Assembly (NCBI RefSeq): GCF_006861825.1
Contig: NZ_VDGI01000003.1
Coordinates: 133,989-197,988 of the forward strand
Direction: 5' to 3'
Length of the DNA stretch: 64,000 bases
Origin: Psychrobacillus vulpis
GTDB lineage: Bacteria; Bacillota; Bacilli; Bacillales_A; Planococcaceae
Position numbers and translations under genes: made by a program. This document shows positions 27,894 to 37,644 of the stretch, piece by piece. How positions within the stretch are numbered: position 1 is the first letter of the stretch; each line of letters starts with the position of its first letter. The notes beneath the pieces are model-generated. The model saw only the letters and a program-made list of their open reading frames with translations. It was not told the DNA's origin and did not search any database.

Positions 27894-28796
27894 ATGCGTA
27901 ACAATGAGCAATGGTTAAATCGTTTTTTAGCACTACATTATGTGTTTCCTGTTCCAATGAATAAGGTGTCCCCATTATTAGAATATGACCCCGAACTTTC
28001 TCATTTAGTTAAAATGGAACTAAGTTTGCTTTCTAGCATACTTAAGATTTCACAAAATCGTGCGTTACAATTGCAAAAAATGTATCAAAAATTTGTTGAC
28101 ACCCCATTTCTACAAATCTATGAAAAACATCACATTACCCCTATTAGCTATACCAATCCAAATTATCCATTAAGTTTAAAAACTCTCTTTGATCCGCCTT
28201 CAATGATATACACAAAAGGAAATATTAACCTATTAAATAATCCGAAAAAACTAGCTATTATCGGTTCAAGAGATGCTACTGACTATTCTAAACAAAGTAT
28301 AGAAAAGATTTTACCTCCATTAATAGAGCAAAATTTTGTTATAGTAAGTGGTCTTGCAAAAGGGGCAGATACGTTTGCACATGAAATTACTATGAATCTA
28401 GGAGGAAAGACAATAGCTGTACTAGGTACGGGATTACTTCATATATACCCTAAACAAAATGTAAATCTTGCAGAAAAAATGTCGAAAAATCATTTATTAG
28501 TAACAGAATATCCCCCGTATATAACACCAAAAAAGTGGAATTTTCCAATGAGAAATAGAATAATTAATGGATTATCAAGAGGTGTTGTTATTACAGAAGC
28601 AAAACAAAAGAGTGGTACAGTTTATACAATGGAGCATGCATTGGAAAATGGAAAAGAAATATTTGCAATTCCAGGATCTATTCATTCACCATTATCAGAA
28701 GGTCCACATCTCCTTATTTTAGAAGGCGCAAAGCCTGTTTGGAATGGTTATCAAATCCTTGAAGAACTAAAAGATTATGAACAAATCACCAATTAA
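27894..28796 (+). CDS. dprA: DNA-processing protein DprA
   Basis: Protects incoming single-stranded DNA and loads RecA in natural transformation. The 300-residue protein has a short N-terminal helical region and the Rossmann-like DprA core: IIGSRDATDYSKQS near residue 122, VSGLAKGADTFAHE, IAVLGTGLLHIYP, RNRIINGLSRGVVITEA and a C-terminal IPGSIHSPLSEGPHLLI. ATG 27894 follows GGAGGGA. It sits in its usual place between sucD and topA. It is AT-rich like its neighbours and appears intact. Confidence 0.94.
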   Translation: MRNNEQWLNRFLALHYVFPVPMNKVSPLLEYDPELSHLVKMELSLLSSILKISQNRALQLQKMYQKFVDTPFLQIYEKHHITPISYTNPNYPLSLKTLFDPPSMIYTKGNINLLNNPKKLAIIGSRDATDYSKQSIEKILPPLIEQNFVIVSGLAKGADTFAHEITMNLGGKTIAVLGTGLLHIYPKQNVNLAEKMSKNHLLVTEYPPYITPKKWNFPMRNRIINGLSRGVVITEAKQKSGTVYTMEHALENGKEIFAIPGSIHSPLSEGPHLLILEGAKPVWNGYQILEELKDYEQITN

Positions 28797-28809
28797 AAAA
28801 TGAAAAGCC

Positions 28810-28838
28810 TTGCAATTCTAGGAAATCTGTTATACATT
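28810..28838 (+). promoter_or_regulatory. Weak candidate promoter for topA
   Basis: TTGCAA (28810-28815), 17-base spacer, TACATT (28833-28838). TATACA overlaps with a 15-base spacer. There is no terminator between dprA and topA, so read-through is also possible. Confidence 0.35.
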
Positions 28839-28898
28839 TTGCAACAGGTATTTGTTTTGTAGAGTAAAGCGAGTTACCTTCTATAAGGAGGCATATTT

Positions 28899-30974
28899 AT
28901 GTCGGATTATTTAGTGATTGTAGAATCGCCAGCAAAGGCAAAAACAATTGAGCGTTATCTTGGGAAAAAGTATAAAGTTAAAGCATCCATTGGTCATGTG
29001 AGAGATTTACCAAGAAGTCAGATGGGTGTAGACGTAGAAAATAACTATGAACCAAAATATATTACAATACGTGGAAAAGGTCCCGTATTACAGGATTTGA
29101 AAAATGCTGCAAAAAAAGCGAAGAAAGTTTATCTCGCGGCCGATCCCGACAGAGAAGGGGAAGCGATTGCTTGGCATTTGGCTAATTCTTTAAACGTCGA
29201 TATCGATTCCGATTGTCGTGTAGTATTTAATGAAATAACAAAAGATGCGATATTAGAATCATTTAAACATCCGAGACCTATTAATATGGATTTAGTAGAT
29301 GCACAACAAGCGCGAAGAATTTTGGACCGCCTAGTTGGTTACAACATTAGTCCTATTCTTTGGAAAAAAGTAAAAAAGGGACTTTCAGCAGGCCGAGTGC
29401 AATCTGTCGCATTACGACTAATCATTGACCGAGAAAATGAAATAAATCAATTTGTCCCAGAAGAGTATTGGTCTATCGAAGGACAGTTCGAAAAAAGTAA
29501 AAAAGCATTTGATGCTCTTTACTACGGAACTGAAAAAGATAAAGTGAAACTTTCCAATGAGGATGAAGTAAAAGAAGTATTAAATGTAATGAAAGGCAAA
29601 AAGTTTGAAGTGACAAATGTAGTAAAAAAGGAACGTAAAAGAAATCCAGCGCCGTCTTTTACTACATCATCACTTCAACAAGAAGCTGCTCGTAAACTAA
29701 ACTTTAGAGCAAGAAAAACAATGATGCTTGCCCAACAATTGTACGAGGGAATTGATCTTGGGAAAAAAGAAGGAACTGTTGGGTTAATAACTTATATGCG
29801 AACAGATTCTACTAGAATTTCGGACAGTGCAAAGGCAGATGCACTTACTTACATTCAAAATGAATACGGTTCGGAATATATAGCAAGTAAGAAAGCAGAA
29901 AAACAATCGAAAAAAGCACAAGATGCCCACGAAGCTGTTAGACCTACTAGTGTTTTAAGAACACCAGATCAAGTGAAAAATATTTTATCAAGAGATTTAT
30001 TTCGTTTATATAAATTAATCTGGGAACGATTTGTTGCAAGTCAAATGGCTTCAGCAATATTAGATACTGTTGCGGTTGATTTGAAAAGCGGAGAAGCGAT
30101 ATTTCGTGCGAACGGTTCACAAGTAAAGTTTTCTGGGTTTATGAAGGTTTATGTAGAAGGAACAGACGATAAAACAGATGATAAAGATAAGCTATTACCC
30201 ATTTTAGAAGTTGGAGACAAAGTAAATGCTTTATCGATCGAACCAAAGCAACATTTTACACAGCCGCCACCAAGATACTCAGAAGCTAGACTCGTAAAAA
30301 CGCTTGAGGAACTTGGCATAGGAAGACCGTCCACATATGCTCCAACATTAGATACGATTCAAAAAAGAGGCTATGTTGCACTAGAAACGAAGCGATTTGT
30401 GCCAACTGAACTTGGAACAATAGTACACCAACTTGTTTTAGAATTTTTCCCTAACATACTGGATATCGAGTTTACAGCTCAAATGGAACGAGATTTAGAT
30501 AGTGTGGAAGAAGGACAGGTAAAATGGGTCCAAGTAATAGATGGCTTTTACAAGGACTTTGAAAAACATGTTGAGCATGCGGATAAAGAGATGGAAAAAA
30601 TAGTTATCAAAGATGAGCCGACAGGTGAGGATTGTGAAAATTGTGGCTCGCCAATGGTATATAAATTAGGCAGATTTGGAAAATTTATGGCTTGTAGTAA
30701 TTTCCCGGATTGCCGAAATACGAAAGCAATCGTGAAAGAAATCGGAGTCCCGTGTTCATCTTGTGGAGAAGGGCAAATAGTGGAGCGTAAAAGTAAAACA
30801 AAACGTATTTTTTATGGCTGTGATCGCTACCCAACTTGCGATTTTGTTTCGTGGGACAAACCAATAAATAGACCATGTCCTAAATGTAATGATATGTTAG
30901 TAGAGAAGAAATTGAAAAAGGGTATTCAAATTCAATGTGTTTCATGTGACTATAAAGAAGACCCACAGAGTTAA
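28899..30974 (+). CDS. topA: DNA topoisomerase I
   Basis: Type IA topoisomerase that relaxes negative supercoils. The 691-residue protein has the TOPRIM domain ([31 protein letters not shown]), the catalytic tyrosine at residue 299 in [14 protein letters not shown], and the [13 protein letters not shown] segment. Three C-terminal four-cysteine zinc-finger modules begin [16 protein letters not shown] and [11 protein letters not shown] 28899 follows AAGGAGG. It is followed by trmFO after 18 bases. Confidence 0.97.
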   Translation: MSDYLVIVESPAKAKTIERYLGKKYKVKASIGHVRDLPRSQMGVDVENNYEPKYITIRGKGPVLQDLKNAAKKAKKVYLAADPDREGEAIAWHLANSLNVDIDSDCRVVFNEITKDAILESFKHPRPINMDLVDAQQARRILDRLVGYNISPILWKKVKKGLSAGRVQSVALRLIIDRENEINQFVPEEYWSIEGQFEKSKKAFDALYYGTEKDKVKLSNEDEVKEVLNVMKGKKFEVTNVVKKERKRNPAPSFTTSSLQQEAARKLNFRARKTMMLAQQLYEGIDLGKKEGTVGLITYMRTDSTRISDSAKADALTYIQNEYGSEYIASKKAEKQSKKAQDAHEAVRPTSVLRTPDQVKNILSRDLFRLYKLIWERFVASQMASAILDTVAVDLKSGEAIFRANGSQVKFSGFMKVYVEGTDDKTDDKDKLLPILEVGDKVNALSIEPKQHFTQPPPRYSEARLVKTLEELGIGRPSTYAPTLDTIQKRGYVALETKRFVPTELGTIVHQLVLEFFPNILDIEFTAQMERDLDSVEEGQVKWVQVIDGFYKDFEKHVEHADKEMEKIVIKDEPTGEDCENCGSPMVYKLGRFGKFMACSNFPDCRNTKAIVKEIGVPCSSCGEGQIVERKSKTKRIFYGCDRYPTCDFVSWDKPINRPCPKCNDMLVEKKLKKGIQIQCVSCDYKEDPQS

Positions 30975-30992
30975 AGGAAAGAAGGATTCAAC

Positions 30993-32303
30993 ATGACTGA
31001 ACTAGTGAACGTAATTGGTGCAGGACTTGCAGGTAGCGAGGCTGCTTGGCAAATTGCAAAGAGAGGTATAAAGGTTCGACTTTATGAAATGCGTCCTGTT
31101 AAACAAACACCAGCCCATCATACGGATAAATTTGCAGAGTTAGTATGCTCTAATTCACTACGTGCAAATAATTTAACGAATGCTGTAGGCGTTATTAAAG
31201 AAGAAATGCGAATGTTAGATTCTCTAATTATTCAATCTGCTGATAATAGTAGCGTACCCGCTGGTGGTGCATTAGCTGTAGACAGACACGATTTTGCAGG
31301 GAGAGTAACGGATGCAATTCGAAATCATCCTTTGATCGAAATTGTGAATGAAGAAGTAACTGAAATTCCTAGCGGTATTACAGTTATTGCTACTGGACCA
31401 TTAACTTCACCTGCTCTAGCAGAAAAGGTTAGAGAAATAACAGGTTACGATTATTTATACTTCTACGATGCGGCAGCTCCAATCGTGGAAAAAGATAGCA
31501 TTGATATGGAAAAAGTGTATTTGAAATCGCGTTATGATAAAGGGGAAGCTGCGTATTTAAATTGTCCAATGACAGAAGAAGAGTTTAATCGTTTTTACGA
31601 TGCACTAGTAGCAGCAGAAGTAGTACCTTTAAAAGAATTTGAAAAAGAGGTATACTTTGAAGGTTGTATGCCAGTAGAAGTAATGGCTGAGAGAGGTCGT
31701 AAAACGTTACTGTTTGGACCGATGAAGCCAGTCGGCCTAGAAGATCCAAAGACAGGAAAACGTCCATATGCAGTAGTTCAATTAAGACAAGATGATGCTG
31801 CTGGTACACTCTACAATATTGTTGGATTCCAAACGCATCTTAAATGGGGACCACAAAAAGAAGTGCTTCGTCTAATTCCAGGATTAGAAAATGTCGAAAT
31901 CGTTCGTTATGGTGTTATGCATCGTAATACGTTTATTAATTCCCCATCGGTATTGCAACCGACGTATCAACTAAAGGCAAATCAGCAAATTTTCTTCGCA
32001 GGTCAAATGACTGGTGTAGAAGGATATGTTGAATCTGCAGGAAGTGGACTACTAGCCGGTATTAATGCTGCTAAGCTTGCAAAAGGGGAAGAGTTAGTAA
32101 TTTTCCCTAGCGAAACAGCGCTTGGAAGTATGGCTAGATATATTACTGAAGCTAATCCTAAAAGCTTCCAACCTATGAATATTAACTTTGGTTTGTTCCC
32201 AGAGTTACAACCGAAAGTTAGAGACAAAAAAGTAAGAACAGAGCAGTTAGCTAATCGAGCATTAACAACAATTCAAAATTTTATGAAAAATACATCGATT
32301 TAA
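30993..32303 (+). CDS. trmFO: Methylenetetrahydrofolate-tRNA uracil-5 methyltransferase TrmFO (Gid)
   Basis: Folate- and FAD-dependent enzyme that makes m5U54 in tRNA in Gram-positive bacteria. The 436-residue product has the FAD motif [14 protein letters not shown] at residues 9-22, and two conserved cysteines, Cys52 in [11 protein letters not shown] and Cys225 in FEGCMPVE, of the catalytic centre. The C-terminal [21 protein letters not shown] binds FAD. It lies between topA and xerC as in B. subtilis. Confidence 0.96.
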   Translation: MTELVNVIGAGLAGSEAAWQIAKRGIKVRLYEMRPVKQTPAHHTDKFAELVCSNSLRANNLTNAVGVIKEEMRMLDSLIIQSADNSSVPAGGALAVDRHDFAGRVTDAIRNHPLIEIVNEEVTEIPSGITVIATGPLTSPALAEKVREITGYDYLYFYDAAAPIVEKDSIDMEKVYLKSRYDKGEAAYLNCPMTEEEFNRFYDALVAAEVVPLKEFEKEVYFEGCMPVEVMAERGRKTLLFGPMKPVGLEDPKTGKRPYAVVQLRQDDAAGTLYNIVGFQTHLKWGPQKEVLRLIPGLENVEIVRYGVMHRNTFINSPSVLQPTYQLKANQQIFFAGQMTGVEGYVESAGSGLLAGINAAKLAKGEELVIFPSETALGSMARYITEANPKSFQPMNINFGLFPELQPKVRDKKVRTEQLANRALTTIQNFMKNTSI

Positions 32304-32310
32304 TTGCTTT

Positions 32311-32346
32311 AAGCCTCTAAAGGTTGTATACTTTTAGAGGCTTTTA
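32311..32346 (+). terminator. Terminator after trmFO
   Basis: AAGCCTCTAAA (32311-32321) pairs with TTTAGAGGCTT (32333-32343). The T-tail is short, so partial read-through to xerC is likely. Confidence 0.75.
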
Positions 32347-32373
32347 CTATGGAAAAGAATCGGAGTTGTTTAG

Positions 32374-33267
32374 ATGATTGGAATAAATGAACTACATTCA
32401 TTTATTGATTATATTCAATTGGAGAAAAATTACTCTATTCTAACTGTACGTGAATATAAAAAAGATATTGAACAGTTTTTAAACTTTTTGGAAACAGAAG
32501 GTGTTGGTCATTTAAATGACGTGGAATATGTGCATGCAAGATTATTTGCGACAAAGCTCTATGAAACTAAATTAGCGAGAACTTCCATATCTCGAAAGAT
32601 TTCTTCTATTCGTTCTTTTTATAAATTTTTGCATAAAGAATACAATATTAGTGAAGAAGCATTTAGATCTTTATATCATCCTAAAAAAGAAGGTAAATTA
32701 CCTCATTTTTTTTACGAAGAAGAGATGGAAAAATTGTTTGAAGGGAATAGAGGAAAAGACCCGCTATCTATTCGAAATATAGCATTACTTGAATTATTAT
32801 ATGCAACTGGAATACGCGTAAGCGAACTTATTTCCATCGAATTGAGTCATATAGATATGAGTTATGGGATTGTCCGTGTAATGGGGAAAGGAAGAAAAGA
32901 ACGATATGTACCTGTGGGAGATTATGCGCTTTCTGCCATTGAGGAATATATTGCAAATAGTAGATCTAAATTAATGAAATCTACTTCTCATCCATTTCTA
33001 TTTGTGAATAGTAGAGGTGCGCATTTAACTGCGGGTGGGGTTGCACATATTCTGAATGAAATGATGAAGAAAGCATCTCTTCATTCTACCATTTATCCAC
33101 ATATGCTAAGACATACTTTCGCTACGCATTTATTAAATAACGGAGCAGATTTAAGAAGTGTGCAAGAATTATTAGGACATTCTCATCTAACTTCTACTCA
33201 AGTTTATACGCATGTCACAAAGGAACATTTAAGAAAAACGTATATGAATGCTCATCCAAGGGCATAA
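32374..33267 (+). CDS. xerC: Tyrosine recombinase XerC (CodV)
   Basis: Site-specific recombinase that resolves chromosome dimers at dif with XerD. The 297-residue protein has an N-terminal SAM-like DNA-binding domain (residues 1-90) and a catalytic domain with the full set: Arg148, Lys172, His243, Arg246, His269 and nucleophile Tyr278 (in [45 protein letters not shown]). First gene of the cod group (xerC, hslV, hslU, codY). ATG 32374 follows CGGAG. Confidence 0.95.
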   Translation: MIGINELHSFIDYIQLEKNYSILTVREYKKDIEQFLNFLETEGVGHLNDVEYVHARLFATKLYETKLARTSISRKISSIRSFYKFLHKEYNISEEAFRSLYHPKKEGKLPHFFYEEEMEKLFEGNRGKDPLSIRNIALLELLYATGIRVSELISIELSHIDMSYGIVRVMGKGRKERYVPVGDYALSAIEEYIANSRSKLMKSTSHPFLFVNSRGAHLTAGGVAHILNEMMKKASLHSTIYPHMLRHTFATHLLNNGADLRSVQELLGHSHLTSTQVYTHVTKEHLRKTYMNAHPRA

Positions 33268-33286
33268 GTATGGGAGGTATAGAAAT

Positions 33287-33835
33287 ATGGCTGGAATTCA
33301 TGCAACAACAATCTTTGCAGTAAGCCATAAGGGAAGCTATGCAATGGCGGGAGATGGTCAAGTTACGCTAGGTAATCAAGTAGTAATGAAGCATACTGCC
33401 AAAAAAGTAAGAAGGCTATTTAATGGTCAGGTTGTTGCTGGTTTTGCTGGTTCTGTAGCAGATGCTTTTACATTGTTTGAAATGTTTGAAGGCAAGCTAT
33501 TAGAATACAACGGTAATTTACAACGAGCAGCAGTGGAATTAGCAAAACAATGGCGTGGAGATAAAATGCTGCGTCAATTAGAAGCCATGCTTTTAGTGAT
33601 GGACAAAAGTAATTTATTGCTTGTTTCGGGTACTGGGGAAGTAATAGAACCAGATGATGGCATACTTGCGATTGGCTCCGGCGGCAATTATGCTCTAGCA
33701 GCAGGAAGAGCCCTGAAACAATACGCAGGTGAAAAAATGACTGCGAAAGAAATAGCAGTCGCTTCTTTAACTACTGCTGCAGATATTTGTGTATTTACGA
33801 ATCATCAAATAATCGTGGAGGTTTTAGGTGAATGA
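33287..33835 (+). CDS. hslV: ATP-dependent protease proteolytic subunit HslV (ClpQ/CodW)
   Basis: Peptidase of the two-component HslUV (ClpYQ) protease. The 182-residue product has the N-terminal-hydrolase core [30 protein letters not shown] and [16 protein letters not shown]. The frame is open from 33248, but ATG 33287 follows GGGAGGT. The predicted chain begins [10 protein letters not shown], so five residues (A-G-I-H-A) separate the initiator Met from the conserved Thr-Thr pair. It overlaps hslU by four bases. Confidence 0.94.
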   Translation: MAGIHATTIFAVSHKGSYAMAGDGQVTLGNQVVMKHTAKKVRRLFNGQVVAGFAGSVADAFTLFEMFEGKLLEYNGNLQRAAVELAKQWRGDKMLRQLEAMLLVMDKSNLLLVSGTGEVIEPDDGILAIGSGGNYALAAGRALKQYAGEKMTAKEIAVASLTTAADICVFTNHQIIVEVLGE

Positions 33836-35226
33836 AAGAAAATAACTTAACACCAAAGCAAATAACAGAGCATTTAAACAAGTATATTGTTGGGCAGGAA
33901 GCTGCAAAAAAAGCAGTCGCTGTTGCTCTTCGTAATAGATATAGAAGACAATTACTAGACGAAGATATAAAAAATGAGATAATTCCTAAAAACATTTTAA
34001 TGATAGGTCCTACTGGAGTAGGGAAAACAGAAATAGCAAGAAGAATTGCAAAGCTAACTAAAGCACCTTTTGTAAAAGTGGAAGCAACTAAATTTACGGA
34101 AGTTGGGTATGTAGGTAGAGATGTTGAATCGATGGTGAGAGATTTAGTCGAAGCAGCGATTCGAATTGTGAAAGAAGAGAAAATGGAAGAAGTGAAGGAT
34201 CAGGCAATCCGATTAGCAGATGATGCTATTGTAAAGCTACTAGTCCCTTCCTTAAAGAAGAAGAATGCTAACCAAAATCCATTTGAAGCATTATTTGGAG
34301 GTAAAGTAGAAGAAGAAACTTCGGATAAAGATGATACAGAAGTTCGTTTAAAACGCTCTCAAATAGCAGAAGATTTAAGAGATGGTAAGTTAGAAAATGA
34401 AATCGTCACAGTAGAAGTTACAGAACAAGCTCCATCCCTATTTGACGCTTTACAAGGCGGCGGTATGGAAAGTATGGGGATGAATATGCAAGATGCCCTT
34501 TCTAGTCTAATGCCAAAGAAAAAAAAGAAAAGAAAAATGAAAGTAAAAGATGCTCGTAAAGTATTAATGCATGAAGAAGCGAGCAAATTAATGGATAACG
34601 ATGAGTTATCTCAAATTGCAATCGAAAAAACAGAACAGTCAGGTATTATTTTTATTGATGAAATGGATAAAATAGCGAGTAGAAGTGGAAGTGGTTCTTC
34701 TGCCGATGTTTCGAGAGAAGGTGTTCAGCGAGACATTTTACCAATAGTCGAGGGCTCTACCGTTAGTACGAAATATGGGGCCGTTAAAACGGATTATATC
34801 CTATTCATAGCAGCAGGAGCATTTCATATGTCTAAACCATCTGATTTAATCCCAGAGCTGCAAGGGAGATTTCCGATTCGTGTTGAGTTAGAGAAGCTCA
34901 CAAAAGAAGACTTCGTACGGATTTTAAAAGAACCTCAGCATTCTTTAACGAAACAATATGAAGCATTGCTTCGAACGGAAGGTATAACTATTTCGTTTTC
35001 GGATGATTCTATAGAGAGAATCGGCGAAATAGCTTATGAAGTGAATCAAGAGACCGATAATATTGGTGCAAGACGACTTCATACAATATTGGAGAAGATT
35101 TTAGAAGAGCTTTCGTATGAAGCATCCGACATTTCTCCAGCACATATCCAAATAACACCAGCATATATCGACCAAAAACTTGACAATATTGTGAAAAATA
35201 AAGATTTATCGCAATTTATACTGTAA
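33832..35226 (+). CDS. hslU: HslU (ClpY) ATPase subunit of the HslUV protease
   Basis: AAA+ unfoldase feeding HslV. The 464-residue protein starts with the family [17 protein letters not shown], has Walker A GPTGVGKT at residues 59-66, an intermediate (I) domain about 110-240 with a lysine-rich run ([11 protein letters not shown]), Walker [12 protein letters not shown], and a C-terminal tail ending NKDLSQFIL, which docks into HslV. The start ATG lies in an ATGA overlap with hslV. Confidence 0.96.
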   Translation: MKENNLTPKQITEHLNKYIVGQEAAKKAVAVALRNRYRRQLLDEDIKNEIIPKNILMIGPTGVGKTEIARRIAKLTKAPFVKVEATKFTEVGYVGRDVESMVRDLVEAAIRIVKEEKMEEVKDQAIRLADDAIVKLLVPSLKKKNANQNPFEALFGGKVEEETSDKDDTEVRLKRSQIAEDLRDGKLENEIVTVEVTEQAPSLFDALQGGGMESMGMNMQDALSSLMPKKKKKRKMKVKDARKVLMHEEASKLMDNDELSQIAIEKTEQSGIIFIDEMDKIASRSGSGSSADVSREGVQRDILPIVEGSTVSTKYGAVKTDYILFIAAGAFHMSKPSDLIPELQGRFPIRVELEKLTKEDFVRILKEPQHSLTKQYEALLRTEGITISFSDDSIERIGEIAYEVNQETDNIGARRLHTILEKILEELSYEASDISPAHIQITPAYIDQKLDNIVKNKDLSQFIL

Positions 35227-35308
35227 AATAGAATTTTATCGGTTCCCAAAACAATTGAAAACCTTTAGAATATTAAAATAAATATGAAAATTATTGGAGG
35301 ATCTACTC

Positions 35309-36088
35309 ATGAATTTATTAGACAAAACAAGAAAGATTAACTCAATGTTACAAGCATCAGCTGGAAAACCGGTTAATTTTAAAGAAATGGCAACAACACT
35401 AAGTGATGTTATCGAGTGTAATGCGTTTATCGTAAGTAGAAAAGGGAAGTTACTTGGATTTGAAGTTCATCAGAAAATCGAAAACGATCGTATTATTAAA
35501 ATGATGGAAGAGCGTCAATTTCCAGAAGAATATACAAAAAACTTATTTAGTGTGAGTGAAACTTCTTCCAACCTAGATGTGTATAGTCAACATTCTGTAT
35601 TCCCAGAGGATAATCGCGAATTATTTAAAGATGGTCTTACGACTATTGTACCAATCATTGGTGGTGGTGAGCGTCTAGGAACATTAGTACTAGGACGTTT
35701 TAAGCAGGAGTTTCATGATGATGATTTAATCCTTGGTGAATATGGTGCAACTGTAGTAGGGATGGAAATTTTACGCGAAAAATCAGAAGAGATTGAAGAA
35801 GAGGCAAGAAGTAAAGCGGTAGTACAAATGGCTATCAATTCTCTTTCATACAGTGAATTAGAAGCTATCGAGCATATTTTTGAAGAATTAGATGGGCACG
35901 AAGGTTTACTTGTTGCATCGAAAATTGCTGACCGAGTTGGTATTACTCGCTCTGTAATCGTAAATGCACTACGTAAATTAGAAAGTGCTGGAGTTATTGA
36001 GTCACGTTCGTTAGGGATGAAAGGAACATATATTAAAGTATTAAATGATAAATTCCTACCTGAATTAGCGCACTTAAAAATGAAATAA
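35309..36088 (+). CDS. codY: GTP-sensing pleiotropic transcriptional repressor CodY
   Basis: Global repressor responsive to branched-chain amino acids and GTP, controlling nutrient uptake, competence and, in B. subtilis, the fla/che operon immediately downstream. The 259-residue protein has an N-terminal GAF domain (isoleucine site) and the C-terminal winged helix with [20 protein letters not shown], which is identical in most Bacillales. TTG 35294 is in frame, but ATG 35309 follows TTGGAGGAT. A terminator follows. Confidence 0.97.
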   Translation: MNLLDKTRKINSMLQASAGKPVNFKEMATTLSDVIECNAFIVSRKGKLLGFEVHQKIENDRIIKMMEERQFPEEYTKNLFSVSETSSNLDVYSQHSVFPEDNRELFKDGLTTIVPIIGGGERLGTLVLGRFKQEFHDDDLILGEYGATVVGMEILREKSEEIEEEARSKAVVQMAINSLSYSELEAIEHIFEELDGHEGLLVASKIADRVGITRSVIVNALRKLESAGVIESRSLGMKGTYIKVLNDKFLPELAHLKMK

Positions 36089-36102
36089 TTGAAGAAACAG
36101 TC

Positions 36103-36137
36103 AAAAACCTCCTACTTACCGTAGGAGGTTTTTTTTG
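36103..36137 (+). terminator. Terminator after codY
   Basis: AACCTCCTAC (36106-36115) pairs with GTAGGAGGTT (36121-36130) around TTACC, followed by six T. Strong. Confidence 0.95.
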
Positions 36138-36401
36138 ATGTTTATAATTTCATTAACTTCCCTTAATTATATTAACCTCCATTTATTAGAAAAAATCATC
36201 TGAATAGGTTGTAAGAATCACTTAATCTACATTTTCGACACATGATACCGAAAAATATCGAAAAAAAAGGAAAAATGTACTATTAATTATGGAAAAAGAG
36301 AATAGACACTATGTTACATTTTCATTACAATTAAATTATTATGATATTCACAGATAATTATTAAAAATATGTCGCTAAGAAACAAAAAGAGGGTGTAATT
36401 T
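36138..36401 (+). promoter_or_regulatory. fla/che operon promoter region
   Basis: A 264-base AT-rich non-coding stretch ahead of flgB. The best sigma-A candidate is TTACAT (36314-36319), a 17-base spacer and TATTAT (36337-36342), giving a roughly 50-base leader. I found no convincing sigma-D box (TAAA-N15-GCCGATAA) and no good CodY box by eye. Confidence 0.5.
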
Positions 36402-36794
36402 TTGGGGATTTTTGGTGGAACAATATCGAATTTAGAACGAGGATTGGCTTTTTCTGCGACGAAGCACAAAGCGATTGCGCAAAATATAGCAAATGTCGAC
36501 ACGCCGAATTATAAAGCTAAAAGTGTTAGTTTTGAAGAAATCTTTTCAGAAGTAAAACGAAATGGGATCTCTGCAAACCGTACGGAAGAAAAGCATTTTA
36601 ATTTTCAAATGCGTGGAAATTCTCCGGGAGTTTTTAATTATGCGAATTTCAGGTACAGTCATAATGGGAACGGGGTAGACATGGACAAAGAGCAAGCTAA
36701 CCTTGCTACGAACCAAATTTACTACAATGCATTAGTTGATCGAGTAAGTGGTAAGTTAAATACATTACAAACAGTAATTAGAGGAGGTAGCTAA
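36402..36794 (+). CDS. flgB: Flagellar basal-body rod protein FlgB
   Basis: Proximal rod subunit, first gene of the fla/che operon. The 130-residue protein contains the rod signature near the N-terminus, KAIAQNIANVDTPNYKAKSVSFEEI, and a C-terminal helix ending RVSGKLNTLQTVIRGG. It starts at TTG 36402, about six bases after GAGGGTG. It is followed by flgC with one base between. Confidence 0.94.
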   Translation: MGIFGGTISNLERGLAFSATKHKAIAQNIANVDTPNYKAKSVSFEEIFSEVKRNGISANRTEEKHFNFQMRGNSPGVFNYANFRYSHNGNGVDMDKEQANLATNQIYYNALVDRVSGKLNTLQTVIRGGS

Positions 36795-36795
36795 T

Positions 36796-37257
36796 ATGTC
36801 GATTTTTACCGGGATGAACACTACGGCATCTGCATTAACTGCTCAACGACTTCGTATGGACGTTATCTCTTCTAATATGGCCAATGTAGATACTACTCGT
36901 GCGAAACTTGTCGATGGTGAGTGGCAAGCATATAGAAGAAAAACAGTAACGCTACAGCCCTTAGAAGGTAAATTCTCCAGTTTTTTAAACTCAGCAATGG
37001 GTACACACAATAATAAGGCTACTGGTAACGGTGTAAAAGTTACACGAATCAAAGAGGATACAGAAACTCCATTTAAACTAGTTTATGATCCTACACATAT
37101 AGATGCGAACGCAGAAGGATATGTGGCAATGCCAAATGTAGATCCACTAAGAGAAATGGTAGATTTAATATCTGCTACACGCTCTTATGAAGCAAATGTA
37201 ACAGTGTTCAATGCAAATAAATCAATGCTATCAAAAGCTTTAGAGATAGGTAAATAG
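36796..37257 (+). CDS. flgC: Flagellar basal-body rod protein FlgC
   Basis: Rod subunit. The 153-residue product has the rod N-terminus TTASALTAQRLRMDVISSNMANVDTT and the C-terminal MVDLISATRSYEANVTVFNANKSM helix of the FlgB/C/F/G family. ATG 36796 follows GGAGGT. It sits between flgB and fliE. Confidence 0.95.
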   Translation: MSIFTGMNTTASALTAQRLRMDVISSNMANVDTTRAKLVDGEWQAYRRKTVTLQPLEGKFSSFLNSAMGTHNNKATGNGVKVTRIKEDTETPFKLVYDPTHIDANAEGYVAMPNVDPLREMVDLISATRSYEANVTVFNANKSMLSKALEIGK

Positions 37258-37281
37258 ATATGAAGGAAGGTCCAACTAATA

Positions 37282-37587
37282 ATGGCAATTGAATCTATTT
37301 CGTTATTTAATCCTGCACAAGTAAATGTCACTACTGCTCCTAAAAAAATGACATCTTTCGAAGCTCAACAAAACTTTGGAGATTTTTTGAAAAGTGCAAT
37401 TGAATCCGTTAACGAAGATCAAAAAGCTTCAGATGTAATGACGGAGAAGTTAATTCGCGGTGAGGATGTAGAATTGCATGATGTAATGATTGCTTCTCAA
37501 AAAGCTAGTATTACTTTAAATGCAACATTAGAAATTAGAAATAAAGTAATTGAAGCGTATCAAGAAATAATGCGTATGCCAGTATAA
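37282..37587 (+). CDS. fliE: Flagellar hook-basal body complex protein FliE
   Basis: Adapter between the MS ring and the rod. The 101-residue product has the FliE segment FGDFLKSAIESVNEDQKASDVMTEKLIRGEDVELHDVMIASQKA and ends YQEIMRMPV, the usual terminus. SD AAGGAAGG precedes the ATG. A 57-base gap with a weak ctcg/cgag hairpin separates it from fliF. Confidence 0.94.
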   Translation: MAIESISLFNPAQVNVTTAPKKMTSFEAQQNFGDFLKSAIESVNEDQKASDVMTEKLIRGEDVELHDVMIASQKASITLNATLEIRNKVIEAYQEIMRMPV

Positions 37588-37644
37588 ACCCTCGGTTATC
37601 GCTAAATATCGAGCCAAAATATTCACCATAGCCGGAGGATACAA

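Noticed and set aside
27652-27918. 88-codon open frame ahead of dprA
   Set aside because: It runs through the dispersed repeat and overlaps the dprA start; no SD and a low-complexity product.
36230-36246. CodY box at ATTTTCGACACAT upstream of flgB
   Set aside because: Only about 9 of 15 positions match AATTTTCWGAAAATT, within chance for AT-rich DNA.
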